DNA from: BJ22 sp021298375
Lineage (GTDB): Bacteria > Planctomycetota > Planctomycetia > Pirellulales > Pirellulaceae
Assembly (NCBI GenBank): GCA_046343015.1
Contig: JBKDOL010000041.1
Coordinates: 16,471 to 80,470, forward strand
Direction of reading: 5' to 3'
Length of the DNA stretch: 64,000 bases
Part shown: positions 28,221 through 39,100 of the stretch, in pieces
Layout of the letters: every line of letters begins with the position of its first letter
Numbering within the stretch: the first letter of the stretch is position 1
Notes under the pieces: generated by a model
What the model saw: the letters and a program-made list of their open reading frames with translations, nothing else
The model's database searches: none
Told to the model about the DNA's origin: nothing
Made by a program: the position numbers and the translations under genes

Positions 28221-28808
28221 ATGGCTGAATTTGAGATTGCCTTTGACGAGACGATGCTGCATGAAGGAGGTTACGTCGATGACCCGGACGATCGCGGTGG
28301 CGAGACCTATCGCGGTGTCGCGAGAAAATTCCATCAGGCGTGGCCCGGATGGAAAATAGTTGATGAACTGAAACGGGAGAAACCCGACAGCTTCGCAGAC
28401 CTGCTCGACCAGAAGCAGGAATTGCAGACCCTGGTTGCCTCGTTCTATCGTGAGCAATTCTGGAGGCCGATCCGAGGTGAACAGCTCAGCGATCAAGCCT
28501 TGGCCAACGAGTTATTCGACACGGCGGTCAACCAAGGAGTCGGCACAGCCATTCGGTTTTGGCAAGAGGCCCTCAATTTGCTGAACCGCAACGCCAAGGA
28601 CTATCCCGAGATCGAAGTCGACGGAGTCGCTGGCGAACGGACACTGGCGACGACAAACCAATTCCTGCAACGAAATCGGGGACAATCCGATCGCCTGTTG
28701 AAAGTCCTTAACCTGCAGCAAGGCGCTCGTTACCTGGAAATCGCCCGGAAAAATCCAGTCCAGCGAAAATTCCTGCACGGCTGGCTGAACCGAATCCGGC
28801 TGAATTAA
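28221..28808 (+). CDS. Glycoside hydrolase 108 family muramidase (endolysin-like)
   Basis: The 195-aa protein matches GH108 N-acetylmuramidases: MLHEGGYVDDPDDRGGETYRGVARK carries the EGG motif with the catalytic glutamate near residue 14 and the conserved D/GGxT. The C-terminal half resembles a peptidoglycan-binding region (DGVAGERTLATTNQFLQ). There is no signal peptide. Members are usually phage endolysins, but no holin or other phage gene is adjacent. Three imperfect copies of AAAATCACGGT lie just upstream (about 28181-28218). It is likely a captured phage gene. Confidence 0.9.
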   Translation: MAEFEIAFDETMLHEGGYVDDPDDRGGETYRGVARKFHQAWPGWKIVDELKREKPDSFADLLDQKQELQTLVASFYREQFWRPIRGEQLSDQALANELFDTAVNQGVGTAIRFWQEALNLLNRNAKDYPEIEVDGVAGERTLATTNQFLQRNRGQSDRLLKVLNLQQGARYLEIARKNPVQRKFLHGWLNRIRLN

Positions 28809-28974
28809 ACCCTCCCTATTGGCTGTATCACGCCGCAGGACTTGGACATCCAGCTCAAACCACCCAAAACACCCAGCTTACACCAGCCATTGACGCGAGC
28901 TATGCTTGGCTTGAGTGGTTTTGCTCAAGGCAGCGAAACCAAACCTGCTGTTTTCCCGTTTCGGAGACGAATTG

Positions 28975-29337
28975 ATGTCTAAGCTTGCTCTTTGTGTTGT
29001 CTTTGCCGCTGCATTTTTCTGTACCCCGGCTTTTTGTCTGGCTGACTGCGGCTGCGGCGCTCCCTCCAACGCTTGCTGTCAAAGCGCTAATCAAAGCGAC
29101 TGCTGCCGCAAGCCGACGCGGCTGAAATTGGCCCGCGTGGAAAAAGAAGTCACTCGCTGCGAACGCGTCTGCGTGGTTGACGAATGCGGCCGCGCCAAGA
29201 TGGAGCGGGTTCCGGTTACCAAGTGCGTTACCCGAGTCCAACTGGTCCGCGTTCCGCGCGAACCACGCCGTGCTCGCTGCTGCGAATCGAGCTGCAACAG
29301 TTGCCCGACCAACGATTGTGGTTGCGGCTGTAAATAG
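28975..29337 (+). CDS. Small exported cysteine-rich protein
   Basis: The 120-aa precursor has a signal peptide (residues 1-23, MSKLALCVVFAAAFFCTPAF) and a mature part with Cys-rich ends (DCGCGAPSNACC, CCESSCNSCPTNDCGCGCK). These flank a basic central segment (RLKLARVEKEVTRCERVCVV). The ATG at 28975 follows GGAG; a frame start at 28915 is unnecessary. It resembles the larger protein at 8400-9185 in export and cysteine content but lacks the CxTGC repeats. A strong terminator follows. The function is unknown. Confidence 0.82.
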   Translation: MSKLALCVVFAAAFFCTPAFCLADCGCGAPSNACCQSANQSDCCRKPTRLKLARVEKEVTRCERVCVVDECGRAKMERVPVTKCVTRVQLVRVPREPRRARCCESSCNSCPTNDCGCGCK

Positions 29338-29464
29338 TTCCGCAGCGAGGGAAACCCTTCGCGGCTTGGAGGGCTCTGCCCGTTAGCGTGCATTGCCCGC
29401 AGTAAAACAAAAGCTCTATCGCTGCCCGGTGCAGCGGCTGCAGCGGCTCCCTGAGATCCTCAAA

Positions 29465-29492
29465 GGCTTCCGGTGATACGGAAGCCTTTTTT
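29465..29492 (+). terminator. Rho-independent terminator after the small cysteine-rich gene
   Basis: GGCTTCCG (29465-29472) pairs with CGGAAGCC (29479-29486) around a six-base loop, followed by six T residues. Confidence 0.92.
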
Positions 29493-29525
29493 CGTTTCGA
29501 GACTGGACCGCTCGGGGTGGGCTGA

Positions 29526-30989
29526 TTAACTCAAGATCCCCTTGATCAGCTTCCCGTGAACATCGGTCAATCGCATGTCGCGACCGGAGTAGCGGAACGT
29601 GAGGCGTTCATGGTCCATGCCGAGCAGATGCAGCATCGTCGCGTGCAGGTCGTGGATTTCTGTGCGATTTTCCACCACCTTATAGCCATACTCGTCCGTC
29701 GCCCCGTAAATGGTGCCGCCCTTAATCCCGCCGCCGCACATCCAGAGGCTGAACCCAAACGGATTGTGATCGCGACCATCGGAGCCTTGGGCAAACGGAG
29801 TCCGACCAAACTCACCCGACCAGACAATCAGTGTTTCCTCCAGCATTCCACGTTGCTGCAGGTCCGTGAGTAAACCACCAATCGGCTGGTCGACCGCTCG
29901 CGCATTGTCTTCATGGCCCTGTTTTAAATTGCCATGCTGATCCCAGCGGTCGTGACCGATCGAGGGACATGTGAGTTCGATGAACCGCACGCCGCGTTCC
30001 AACAAGCGGCGGGTCAACAGGCAATTCCGGGCAAAGATTGCCGTATGCGGGTTTTTCGAGTCCAGTCCGTACATGGTCTTGGTCGCCTCCGACTCCCCGT
30101 CGAGTCGGGCCAACTCCGGAACCGAAGACTGCATGCGAAATGCGAGTTCGTAATTCGAAATGGCGGCATCCACTTCGTCATTGGCACCGCGAGACTGAAC
30201 CGTTCCCTTGTCGATTGCCGCCAGTAGATCGAGTTTCTTTCGCTGAATCGCCGGGTCGCGCTCCAGCGGCCGAATGTTCGCCAGAGGATAGTCGCCCGCA
30301 TTAAACACCGATCCCTGGTAGGTGGCCGGAAGGAAGCCGCTGTTAAAGCAGTCCAAACCGCCCGGCGGAATCAATCCGCCATTGAGCACGATAAACCCCG
30401 GCAAGTCCTCGCATTCACTCCCCAGCCCATATCCCATCCAAGCGCCCATACTCGGCCGCCCCTGCAACCCACTTCCAGTATGCAGGAAATAATTGGCGTT
30501 AGTGTGCTCCGGGAAATTGCTCGCCATCGAGCGGACAACCGCCAGCTTGTCAACATGCTTGGCGATATTGGGAAACAACTCGCTGACCGGGATCCCGGAC
30601 TCGCCGTACTGCTGGAACTTCCAGGGACTCCCCAGCGTGTTGCCGATATTATTGAACTGAGTCGGCTCAATCTTCATCTTGAAGGGCTGGCCATTCTCCT
30701 TGCTCAACAATGGCTTGGGGTCCCACGTGTCAACCTGCGAGGGGCCACCGTCCATGTAGAGATAGACCACGCGTTTGACCTTGGGCGCGAAATGCGTTGG
30801 CTTGGGCGCCAGCGGATTGGTTTGGTCCATTCCCGCGGCTTGAACCGACTCGCCCTTGGCCCAGCCAGCCAGCAACGCGCTTGCCGCCACGGCACCGAAA
30901 CCACATCCTGCGCGACGCAGCCACTCCCGCCGAGACGCAAACGGCGCGGCGACGCGGCCGCACGGATAAGCTGTTCGTTGCATCAACAT
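29526..30989 (-). CDS. DUF1501 domain protein, exported
   Basis: The 487-aa protein is a planctomycete DUF1501 (sulfatase/alkaline-phosphatase-like fold). A Tat-like signal (SRREWLRRAGCG plus an A-rich stretch) starts it. VVYLYMDGGPSQVDTWDPKP, FVIELTCP-like and LIVWSGEFGRTPFAQGSDGRDHNP are hallmark segments. It follows the DUF1549/DUF1553 gene after 42 bases on the same strand, the usual pairing. The function is not established; the exported pair probably acts together in the periplasm. Confidence 0.95.
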   Translation of the reverse strand: MLMQRTAYPCGRVAAPFASRREWLRRAGCGFGAVAASALLAGWAKGESVQAAGMDQTNPLAPKPTHFAPKVKRVVYLYMDGGPSQVDTWDPKPLLSKENGQPFKMKIEPTQFNNIGNTLGSPWKFQQYGESGIPVSELFPNIAKHVDKLAVVRSMASNFPEHTNANYFLHTGSGLQGRPSMGAWMGYGLGSECEDLPGFIVLNGGLIPPGGLDCFNSGFLPATYQGSVFNAGDYPLANIRPLERDPAIQRKKLDLLAAIDKGTVQSRGANDEVDAAISNYELAFRMQSSVPELARLDGESEATKTMYGLDSKNPHTAIFARNCLLTRRLLERGVRFIELTCPSIGHDRWDQHGNLKQGHEDNARAVDQPIGGLLTDLQQRGMLEETLIVWSGEFGRTPFAQGSDGRDHNPFGFSLWMCGGGIKGGTIYGATDEYGYKVVENRTEIHDLHATMLHLLGMDHERLTFRYSGRDMRLTDVHGKLIKGILS

Positions 30990-31031
30990 TCGCCTCCCAA
31001 AAAGTTCAAACGGAACGACCGCCGACGGCCA

Positions 31032-34000
31032 TCAGTACAGGAACACAAATTCCTTAAGATTGAACAGAACGTGGGCCAAGTCACGCCACGCTTCCAGTTC
31101 ATCGCCCGATTTGCCGGCGATTTGGCGGACATCCTGTGCCACAAACCTCAAGCAGCGGGCCAGCTCTTCTTCGGTCGGGCCTCGTCCGATCGCTCGGAAA
31201 AAGATCCGGCCGATCCGCGACTCAGCGTCCTCTTCAATCTCCAGCAACCGCCGAGCCCAACGTTCCGCCTGCTCGAGAACAAACGGGTCATTCATCAAAA
31301 TCAGGGCCTGCGCCGGCACGTTGGAGACATTTCTCCGGCCGATTGCACTGAATGGAGCCGGGGTATCGAAAGCCAGCATCATTGGATTCAGGAAATTGCG
31401 ACGCACCTCAAGATAGACGCTGCGGCGGCGATTTCCATCGACAGGTCCGCTGCTCCCCGGGCGACCACGCCCTTGCATAAAGGGGGTCAGGTGGACCGGA
31501 ATCGACGGGCCATACATCGTCAAATCAAGGTCTCCGGAAACCGCCAGCATCGCGTCTCGCAACGCCTCGCCTTCCAATCGACGCAGATTGTGGACATGGA
31601 AGAGCTGATTGGCAGGGTCCGCCGCTTGTGATTTCGCATCAGCGGTCGAAGCCAACTGGTAAGTGTGGCTGAGCACCATCCGCTTAATCATCCGCTTCAA
31701 GGACCAGCTATCCGCGGTAAATTCACGAGCCAGGTAATCGAGCAACTCGGGATGCGTCGGCAACGTTCCCAGCACGCCAAAATTGTCGACCGATTCCACA
31801 ATTCCCCGACCAAACAGATGATGCCACAGGCGATTGACGATGACCCGGCTGGTCAAGGGATTTTCGGCCGAGGCAATCTCCTCCGCCAACTTCAGCCGGC
31901 CGCTGCCACCTGCCGCCGCATATTCAGCAGCAGAGGCAAAACCCAAGGCTTCCAAATTGCGCCGGGGAACCACGGCCCCGAGTGACTTGTGATTGCCCCG
32001 AATGAACACGTGCTCATCTTCCGGTGTCCCCTCGGTCATCGCCAAACAATACAGCGGCGCCGGGATGTCTCGCACCTGTTCCCGCCACGCAGTCAAAGCC
32101 GCTTCAAGCCCTTGAGCACGCTCCTTGTCTCCACGAGACTCATAGCCTGGCTGTTTTAATGTTGCCCCAAGCAGCAACGGCGATGGCTCACTCGGCCAAT
32201 CAAGCTGTTCCGCGCAGTGTCTCCCAAATTGTGCGGCGACCGTGGCCACATCGGTTGCCTCCCCCGCCAAAGCGACGTGATTCGCCGGATCAATTGAATT
32301 GGGCACCCCCTCTCCATCAGAGCAGCATACCTCCCCCAGCTCAAAGTACCCCGCTCCCTGATCAATGAACTCGAGGTGAGCGGTATGGCCAATGTAATTG
32401 CGCAGCGAGCCGGCAATCGTCACCCAACCGAATTCGGACATCTCCGGCAGGCCGATCGTCATTCCTTCAAACAGCAGGCCGTTGTAAATGTCCATGTCGT
32501 AACCATCGACAATCACTCGCGCCTGGCCTCCCTTGCCGCGATAGCGAAAGTGAATCTGTCCATGCTCAACCCTGAATGTCGGGGAGCGAAGTACGCCCTG
32601 AAAGCCATCCCCCCAGCGCCGGCTGCTGACAATTCCTCCCGGAAGCAGCGAGCCGTCTGGCGCCAGACTGTTCCGCTCGCGCCATGCTTCCGTCAAGCCA
32701 ACACCTGTGACAAACCAGCCGGAGAAACCAGCCGCGAAATCCGCCAAAGTTACGGACTTCTGCCGCTTCTCCCGCCAAGTTGCGGTAACCGATTTCAGCT
32801 CGGCACGAACTGTCTGCAAGGCCTCGGCCTCGGAGCGCTCGCCCAATTCACTCAGCCGCCGGAGGAAGAACGCCGGGTGAGCCCAATCCCGCGCCTGATT
32901 GACCAGTTCGATCCCGTTCAGGAACTCCAGCGGCTGGCCCATCACATTGCTCTTTTGATTTAACTTCTGGAACCAGGCTTCCTGAGTTGCCTGTTCGTCA
33001 GCTTTCACCAAACGAAGGCAATCGAGGCCGAAACGCAGTGGCGCCGCTTGCCCCGGTGCAGCCTCAGCCAGCCGGACTTTCAATTGATGCTCTCCCGCGC
33101 CCAGACTTCTCAACCCCCGGACCAAAGGCTGCGGCCGATGGCCACTCGCTTCAAGACAATCGACTTCCTCGCCCAAGGGCTGGTCGTCAAGAGTCAACTG
33201 GGCTCGAGCATATTCGGGGCCCTCAGTCAAAAACCCGACAATCTGGTAATCGCCAGCCACAGACAGATCGAACTTCAGTTCCAATTCTCCGCCGGGCGTT
33301 CCCCCGGTCCAAAGCAATTGATGATCGCCGCTCCAGCTGAGCCCATCCCGCGCGGGGAGATGCTCCGGTTTCACTTCACCCACGGACGGCGAGGTCACAC
33401 GCATTGCCTCCCCTTGCACCAATGTCTCAGCAGGCTGGGGCGGCCGTGGATGCTCGCGGAGAAACCGGATTACTTCCAGCCATGGCTCCGGGCGCGAAAG
33501 GCCCTGAACATAGGCAGACTGCTGCCATTCTCTCAGCGCGGCTGCAACCGTTCGCTCCTGTTCTCGTGAAAGGGCAAGCTTCTCAGCAATTTTGCCTCCC
33601 GGATCGAGCATTCCCTTTTGATGGCGACTGCTTTGCAGAAAGCCACTCAGTGCGTAGTAATCCTCGGTCGTGATCGCATCGAACTTATGCTCGTGACAGC
33701 GGGCACAACTGACCGTCAATCCCAGGAACGTTTTGCTGAGCACATCGATTTGGTTATCGATATGCCCGGCCTCGTCACCTTTCACATCTACGGGAGAATG
33801 TGTTTCCTCCCCGAAATACCAGAATCCGGTGCCAATCAGGGCTTCGTTGTATCGTTCCGTTGGGTGCAGGCGTGGCTCGGGTAAGAGATCCCCCGCGATT
33901 TGCTCCTTGATGAACTGGTCGTAGGGAACATCGGCGTTAAAGGCGCGAATCAGATAATCCCGGTATCGAAAAGCCTCGGGGATCGGGTAATCAAACTCAT

Positions 34001-34817
34001 GTCCATAAGTTTCCGCATAACGCGTGAGGTCCATCCAATGCCGCGCCCACCGCTCACCGAATTGGGGCGACGCCAGCAGGCGGTCAACCACCCGCTCCAA
34101 GGCCTCTGGCGAGCTGTCGGCAAGAAAGGCCTGAATTTCCTCAGCTGAAGGCGGCAGGCCAATCAGGTCAAAATGGACCCGCCGCAGAAGCAGCGACCGC
34201 TCAGCATCTTCAGCCGGCCGCACACCAGCAGCCTCGATTTTCGCCAACACAAACGCATCAATCGGATCGCGGACCCAAGCTGAATCGGTGACTTGCGGCG
34301 GATGGACCTGGGCGATTCCCTGCCAGCACCAGTGCTCCGACTTCCGCTGCGCGACGTCTATTTTGTCTTCCGATTTCCGCTTGGCGTTGGCGGAGTCCGC
34401 CGGCCACGGGGCGCCGCGCTTGACCCACTCGGCGATTAACTCAATTTCAGCTGCCGGCAACTTGGAATCGGGAGGCATTTCATACCCCCCCTCCCAGCGA
34501 ATGGCCTGCAGCATCAGGCTCTGGTCGACCTGCTTGAGATCAAGCGCTGGGCCGGTGTCGCCCCCCTCGAGAATATCCGCCCGCGAGGTCAGGTGAAGAC
34601 CGCCCGACCCCTCGCCTTCGCCATGGCATTCATAGCAGCGTTCCACGAGGATGGGGCGGATTTTCGCCTCAAAAAACTCGACATCGGCGGCTGAGAATGA
34701 CTCCTGTCCGGCTGCCGGTTGCGGTCCATTCAAGAGTTCGAAGGCCAGAAACAGGGCGAGCAATCTGACCAGCGGCAAGCCAAGCTTGGGGAACAGGAGT
34801 CTTGGTTCAACCAACAT
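31032..34817 (-). CDS. PSD1-type planctomycete cytochrome c protein (DUF1549/DUF1553)
   Basis: The 1261-aa exported protein has an N-terminal signal peptide. A planctomycete cytochrome c domain follows, with CYECHGEGEGSGGLHL near residue 61. DUF1549 comes next (DPIDAFVLAKIEAAG to GERWARHWMDLTRYAETYG), with a CARCHEHKFD haem-type site near 377. A carbohydrate-binding-like middle region precedes the C-terminal DUF1553 (NPLTSRVIVNRLWHHLFGRGIVESVDNFG). It precedes DUF1501 in one unit. The two or more haem sites suggest electron transfer, but no substrate is known. Confidence 0.95.
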   Translation of the reverse strand: MLVEPRLLFPKLGLPLVRLLALFLAFELLNGPQPAAGQESFSAADVEFFEAKIRPILVERCYECHGEGEGSGGLHLTSRADILEGGDTGPALDLKQVDQSLMLQAIRWEGGYEMPPDSKLPAAEIELIAEWVKRGAPWPADSANAKRKSEDKIDVAQRKSEHWCWQGIAQVHPPQVTDSAWVRDPIDAFVLAKIEAAGVRPAEDAERSLLLRRVHFDLIGLPPSAEEIQAFLADSSPEALERVVDRLLASPQFGERWARHWMDLTRYAETYGHEFDYPIPEAFRYRDYLIRAFNADVPYDQFIKEQIAGDLLPEPRLHPTERYNEALIGTGFWYFGEETHSPVDVKGDEAGHIDNQIDVLSKTFLGLTVSCARCHEHKFDAITTEDYYALSGFLQSSRHQKGMLDPGGKIAEKLALSREQERTVAAALREWQQSAYVQGLSRPEPWLEVIRFLREHPRPPQPAETLVQGEAMRVTSPSVGEVKPEHLPARDGLSWSGDHQLLWTGGTPGGELELKFDLSVAGDYQIVGFLTEGPEYARAQLTLDDQPLGEEVDCLEASGHRPQPLVRGLRSLGAGEHQLKVRLAEAAPGQAAPLRFGLDCLRLVKADEQATQEAWFQKLNQKSNVMGQPLEFLNGIELVNQARDWAHPAFFLRRLSELGERSEAEALQTVRAELKSVTATWREKRQKSVTLADFAAGFSGWFVTGVGLTEAWRERNSLAPDGSLLPGGIVSSRRWGDGFQGVLRSPTFRVEHGQIHFRYRGKGGQARVIVDGYDMDIYNGLLFEGMTIGLPEMSEFGWVTIAGSLRNYIGHTAHLEFIDQGAGYFELGEVCCSDGEGVPNSIDPANHVALAGEATDVATVAAQFGRHCAEQLDWPSEPSPLLLGATLKQPGYESRGDKERAQGLEAALTAWREQVRDIPAPLYCLAMTEGTPEDEHVFIRGNHKSLGAVVPRRNLEALGFASAAEYAAAGGSGRLKLAEEIASAENPLTSRVIVNRLWHHLFGRGIVESVDNFGVLGTLPTHPELLDYLAREFTADSWSLKRMIKRMVLSHTYQLASTADAKSQAADPANQLFHVHNLRRLEGEALRDAMLAVSGDLDLTMYGPSIPVHLTPFMQGRGRPGSSGPVDGNRRRSVYLEVRRNFLNPMMLAFDTPAPFSAIGRRNVSNVPAQALILMNDPFVLEQAERWARRLLEIEEDAESRIGRIFFRAIGRGPTEEELARCLRFVAQDVRQIAGKSGDELEAWRDLAHVLFNLKEFVFLY

Positions 34818-35444
34818 CCGAACTTTCCTCTGCGATTGGTTTCAGCCTGACCCCGACGGCCAGACGCTCTTACGCTTTCAACAGTACCGCCCCGACCGGT
34901 AACTCCCGCTGTCAAATCACGGAGCAAAACAGGGCGTTCGTCGCTCCCATTGTAACCTTCCCGCAAACCCGCGGCGACATTCTTGGCCAGACTGCTGCGT
35001 GCAACTGCTGCGTGCACAGGTTTTTGAATTTTCAGACACAACCGAAAGCGAGCCTCGCCCTTGGCTACTTCCAAAACCAGGCTGGAAACCCGATCCGGGG
35101 GTTCGGTCATGCCGAATTTTCTGGAAGTGAAAATCAGCTTGTCGCAATCTGGCGAAGTAGGGTTGGGAGGATGGCGTGCGCCCCTCCGAAGGAGCGGTGC
35201 AACAACAGAATGAGAAGCGGTTCGCCGTGGCCACTGCGGCTTGCGGAAAAGCCTGACAATCAGGGCCGATGAGCAATTTTTTCCGACTCGCGGCTTTTGG
35301 AAGGAGAAACGGAGGGGGGCGGGGGACCGTGATTTGCCGACCGGAGCCGCGCCAGTCCCACGGCCGGAAGCAATCCAATCGGGGATGACTTCCATTCCGC
35401 AATCACTTGGTTCGTCGATTGGAGTCGAGCTTGAGGAGCTTTGA
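34818..35444. other. Divergent spacer (627 bases)
   Basis: It lies between the PSD1 gene (minus) and an unknown gene (plus). A 13-bp duplication (ACTGCTGCGTGCA, about 34990-35016) is visible. No frame shows a recognisable family, and I cannot place promoters. Confidence 0.5.
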
Positions 35445-35975
35445 ATGTGTTATTTTTTGACCGTTGCTGTCCCAATTCAACACGGCGACTTGATCGAAGG
35501 CGTGTTTCAATCCGAGTTCCAAACGCTCATCGGGACGAACCCGACGGTAACTGACGCCCTACCGGCCAATTATGTCACCCGAGTCGTCACCACAGGTTTT
35601 TGCTCCTGTGAGCTGTACAGCCAACCGGGTCGACCTCGACCGGAGCAGCTGGCCGAACAGCTGCAGCGCAAATATGAGAAGCGCGGCTGGAGCCAAGCCA
35701 AAATCCAGCGGGCCGTCGAGCAGGCGGTGCAATCCCAGGCTCGGTTTCCTGCCTCCGCAGGCGGCATTCGTGAGGACGTGATTGAACGCTTGCAAGTCCT
35801 GGCGGAGTCTGCCGGAGCAGTTGGCGTTTTTGCCCATTGGTATGGAGGCAATCTCGAAAGCGAGTTGCTGGAACTCAAGCAGTTCGCGACCTGCAACCTC
35901 GCCGACTTGAACCGGCTGGCGGCTCAATTGCCTGAAGATCAGCTATTGCTGGCTGATTCGAGGCGCGTCGTTTGA
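35445..35975 (+). CDS. Protein of unknown function
   Basis: The 176-aa frame starts with ATG after a GAGGAG site at the expected spacing. It has no signal peptide or membrane segment. It contains a CSCELY motif near residue 53, a helical lysine/arginine-rich stretch (EKRGWSQAKIQRAVEQAVQ) and a later GVFAHWYGGNLESELLEL segment. I do not recognise a family. The next gene on the same strand begins within about 90 bases, so the two may form one unit. Confidence 0.75.
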   Translation: MCYFLTVAVPIQHGDLIEGVFQSEFQTLIGTNPTVTDALPANYVTRVVTTGFCSCELYSQPGRPRPEQLAEQLQRKYEKRGWSQAKIQRAVEQAVQSQARFPASAGGIREDVIERLQVLAESAGAVGVFAHWYGGNLESELLELKQFATCNLADLNRLAAQLPEDQLLLADSRRVV

Positions 35976-36063
35976 ATTGAAATTGACTCCGCCCGCAGTT
36001 TTTGATGACTCATTTCGTATCCCGCTCCAAGACTCCCGGCGACTCACATCGGAGAACGAGATT

Positions 36064-36501
36064 GTGAAGAACGACAAAATCCCAGGCAATTGCGTCGTCA
36101 TTGAAACCGATAAGTTTCCGGTGCTTCCCGGCGAGGACGAGGAAATTGTCAATCCAGGAATGTATGGCAAGGCGCTCTGCCAATACTTGGAGCGGGAACT
36201 CCCCCGCCAAGGCATCGAAGTCCCATTTTTTTGCAATGAAGACTGGGGCTGGTGGCTGGAAGTCAACCAAGGGGGGTTCAAAATGGCGCTGTGCATCTAC
36301 TCGTGCCCCGAGGGTGACCCCAATCCGAAAACGTATGCAATTCTGCCATCGATTCCGACTGCCAAAAAATGGTCCTGGTCCAAATTCAGAAGCATCGACG
36401 TTTCCCAAGATGTTTTGCGGGTCATGAATAGTCTTGAACGCCTGTTTCAATCCGACCCGGAAATCTCGTCGGTGACCCGGCACGATGACTTTCCTTTCTA
36501 A
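36064..36501 (+). CDS. Protein of unknown function (possible partner of the preceding gene)
   Basis: The frame is open from a TTG at 35977, one base past the upstream stop, giving 174 aa. The GTG at 36064 with GGAG nine bases upstream is my preferred start (145 aa). The conserved-looking core reads NDKIPGNCVVIE and FPVLPGEDEEIVNPGMYGKALCQYLE. A tryptophan-rich stretch follows (NEDWGWWLEV), then WSKFRSIDVS. It is a soluble protein with no recognised domain. Whether it works with the preceding gene is a guess from position. Confidence 0.7.
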   Translation: MKNDKIPGNCVVIETDKFPVLPGEDEEIVNPGMYGKALCQYLERELPRQGIEVPFFCNEDWGWWLEVNQGGFKMALCIYSCPEGDPNPKTYAILPSIPTAKKWSWSKFRSIDVSQDVLRVMNSLERLFQSDPEISSVTRHDDFPF

Positions 36502-37116
36502 ACAGAGTACGCCGCAATCGAATCCAAAAAAATTGACCCGGCGGACGAGGGGGCCTCGGCTGACTTCAATTCCCTAGACACAGCTCTCGCTGCGAAACAG
36601 ACCGCTAGGCCATGCCGCCAGACAAACTGCCAAATTTGGACAGGCCAAAATTGGACAGCCAAAATTGGACAGCCAAAATTGGACAGGCAACGTTTGCTTG
36701 TTTCAAAACAGCTCTCGCTGCGAAACAGACTGGAACTCCGGGTTGCCAGAAGAACAGACAGAATTGGACAGGCTACGCTTCCGTTTTCGGGAAAGACTTC
36801 CAAACCTCGAGCGGCCAAGATTGAAAGAACCAAAACTGGGCAGGCTACGCTTCCGTTTTAGAGAGGCTAAGCCTCCGTTTTACCGCAAAGCCAAGATTGG
36901 ACAGGCTACCAAGCTTGGCTACCAAGATTGGACAGGCAGCGCTTGCTCGCCTTGACTGACGAAGCCTTTTTCGGCGAAAGCCGTTGGTGTGGCAATTGCC
37001 TGCGTGGCGGGAAGGGACTTGCTTGCGGGGATGCGCTTGCGGGGATGCGCTTGCGTGTCCGGGCCGATAAACGGACGCAACGGAACCTGAAGAGGTCGGA
37101 GATTTTGGTCTATAAA
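36502..37116. other. Repeat-rich spacer downstream of 16S
   Basis: Besides the TTGGACAG family it carries a 14-bp duplication (GCTTGCGGGGATGC, 37021-37048 plus a partial copy). No gene is supported and no 23S, 5S or tRNA is present. Short frames here are built from repeats. Confidence 0.6.
36581..36950. repeat. Dispersed and tandem repeats around TTGGACAG
   Basis: Four head-to-tail copies of CCAAAATTGGACAG (14-15 bp) lie at 36630-36687. Further copies of ATTGGACAGGC appear near 36760, 36895 and 36928, three copies of GGCTAMGCYTCCGTTTT lie between 36770 and 36885, and a 22-base segment recurs at about 36581 and 36709. They fill the gap between the unknown gene and the 16S terminator. Confidence 0.8.
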
Positions 37117-37161
37117 AACAAAAAACCCGTCGCGGACCTGGCTTGTGTCCGACGACGGGTT
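37117..37161 (-). terminator. Rho-independent terminator of the 16S transcript
   Basis: On the minus strand AACCCGTCGTCGGAC (37161-37147) folds onto GTCCGCGACGGGTT (37137-37124) and is followed by a T-rich run. It lies about 130 bases beyond the 16S 3' end, so the rRNA transcript ends without a 23S gene. Confidence 0.92.
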
Positions 37162-37247
37162 CTTGTTATCAAAATAGTAGTTCCGAATTTAATCGGTTGA
37201 ACTCTTGCCGTTTGCCTGTGATGTACAGGCACAAGATCGTGCCCCAC

Positions 37248-38791
<1,544 letters not shown>

Positions 38792-38956
38792 TTATGCATG
38801 CCGGATTGCAGTAAACCGCAACCCGGACGACTAGCCATTGAAAGTAATTAGTTTGACCGTGCAGTCTCGGGTGAATTACTCCCGACCCTGCTTTGGTTCG
38901 CACGTTCTTGTTTGGCTTTCAACTTCCCAAAAGGAAATTGATTAAGAGTTCACTAC

Positions 38957-38973
38957 TAAATTGTCAAAGAGCT
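38957..38973 (-). promoter_or_regulatory. boxA-like antitermination site in the 16S leader
   Basis: The minus strand reads AGCTCTTTGACAATTTA, close to the E. coli rrn boxA context GCTCTTTAACAATTTA. It lies about 165 bases upstream of the mature 16S 5' end. Confidence 0.75.
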
Positions 38974-39072
38974 ATTCCCAACCCGGCTCAACCCAGCAAA
39001 ACCAGTCTTGACGACTCGTCTTTTCTAAGTTGGCTCGCTCCAGTGAGCAAGCTTCCGACTTGGGAGGACACA

Positions 39073-39100
39073 ATCATAGGCAATCGGTTTTCGGTGTCAA
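39073..39100 (-). promoter_or_regulatory. Sigma-70-type promoter of the 16S gene
   Basis: TTGACA (39100-39095) and TATGAT (39078-39073) are separated by 16 bases on the minus strand. An AT-rich block (GAAAATTTTCC, about 39111-39121) upstream could act as an UP element. Initiation near 39066 would give a leader of about 275 nt containing the boxA-like site. Confidence 0.8.

Noticed and set aside
30480..31631. Plus-strand open frame of 383 codons across the DUF1501-PSD1 junction
   Set aside because: It overlaps two well-supported minus-strand genes and has no family features.
34730..35395. Minus-strand frame upstream of the PSD1 gene
   Set aside because: Arginine-rich low-complexity translation, no start site, overlaps the signal peptide region of PSD1 in another frame.
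36502..37116. Possible 23S, 5S or tRNA genes downstream of 16S
   Set aside because: No conserved rRNA or tRNA segments are visible. A terminator ends the 16S transcript and the rest is repeat.
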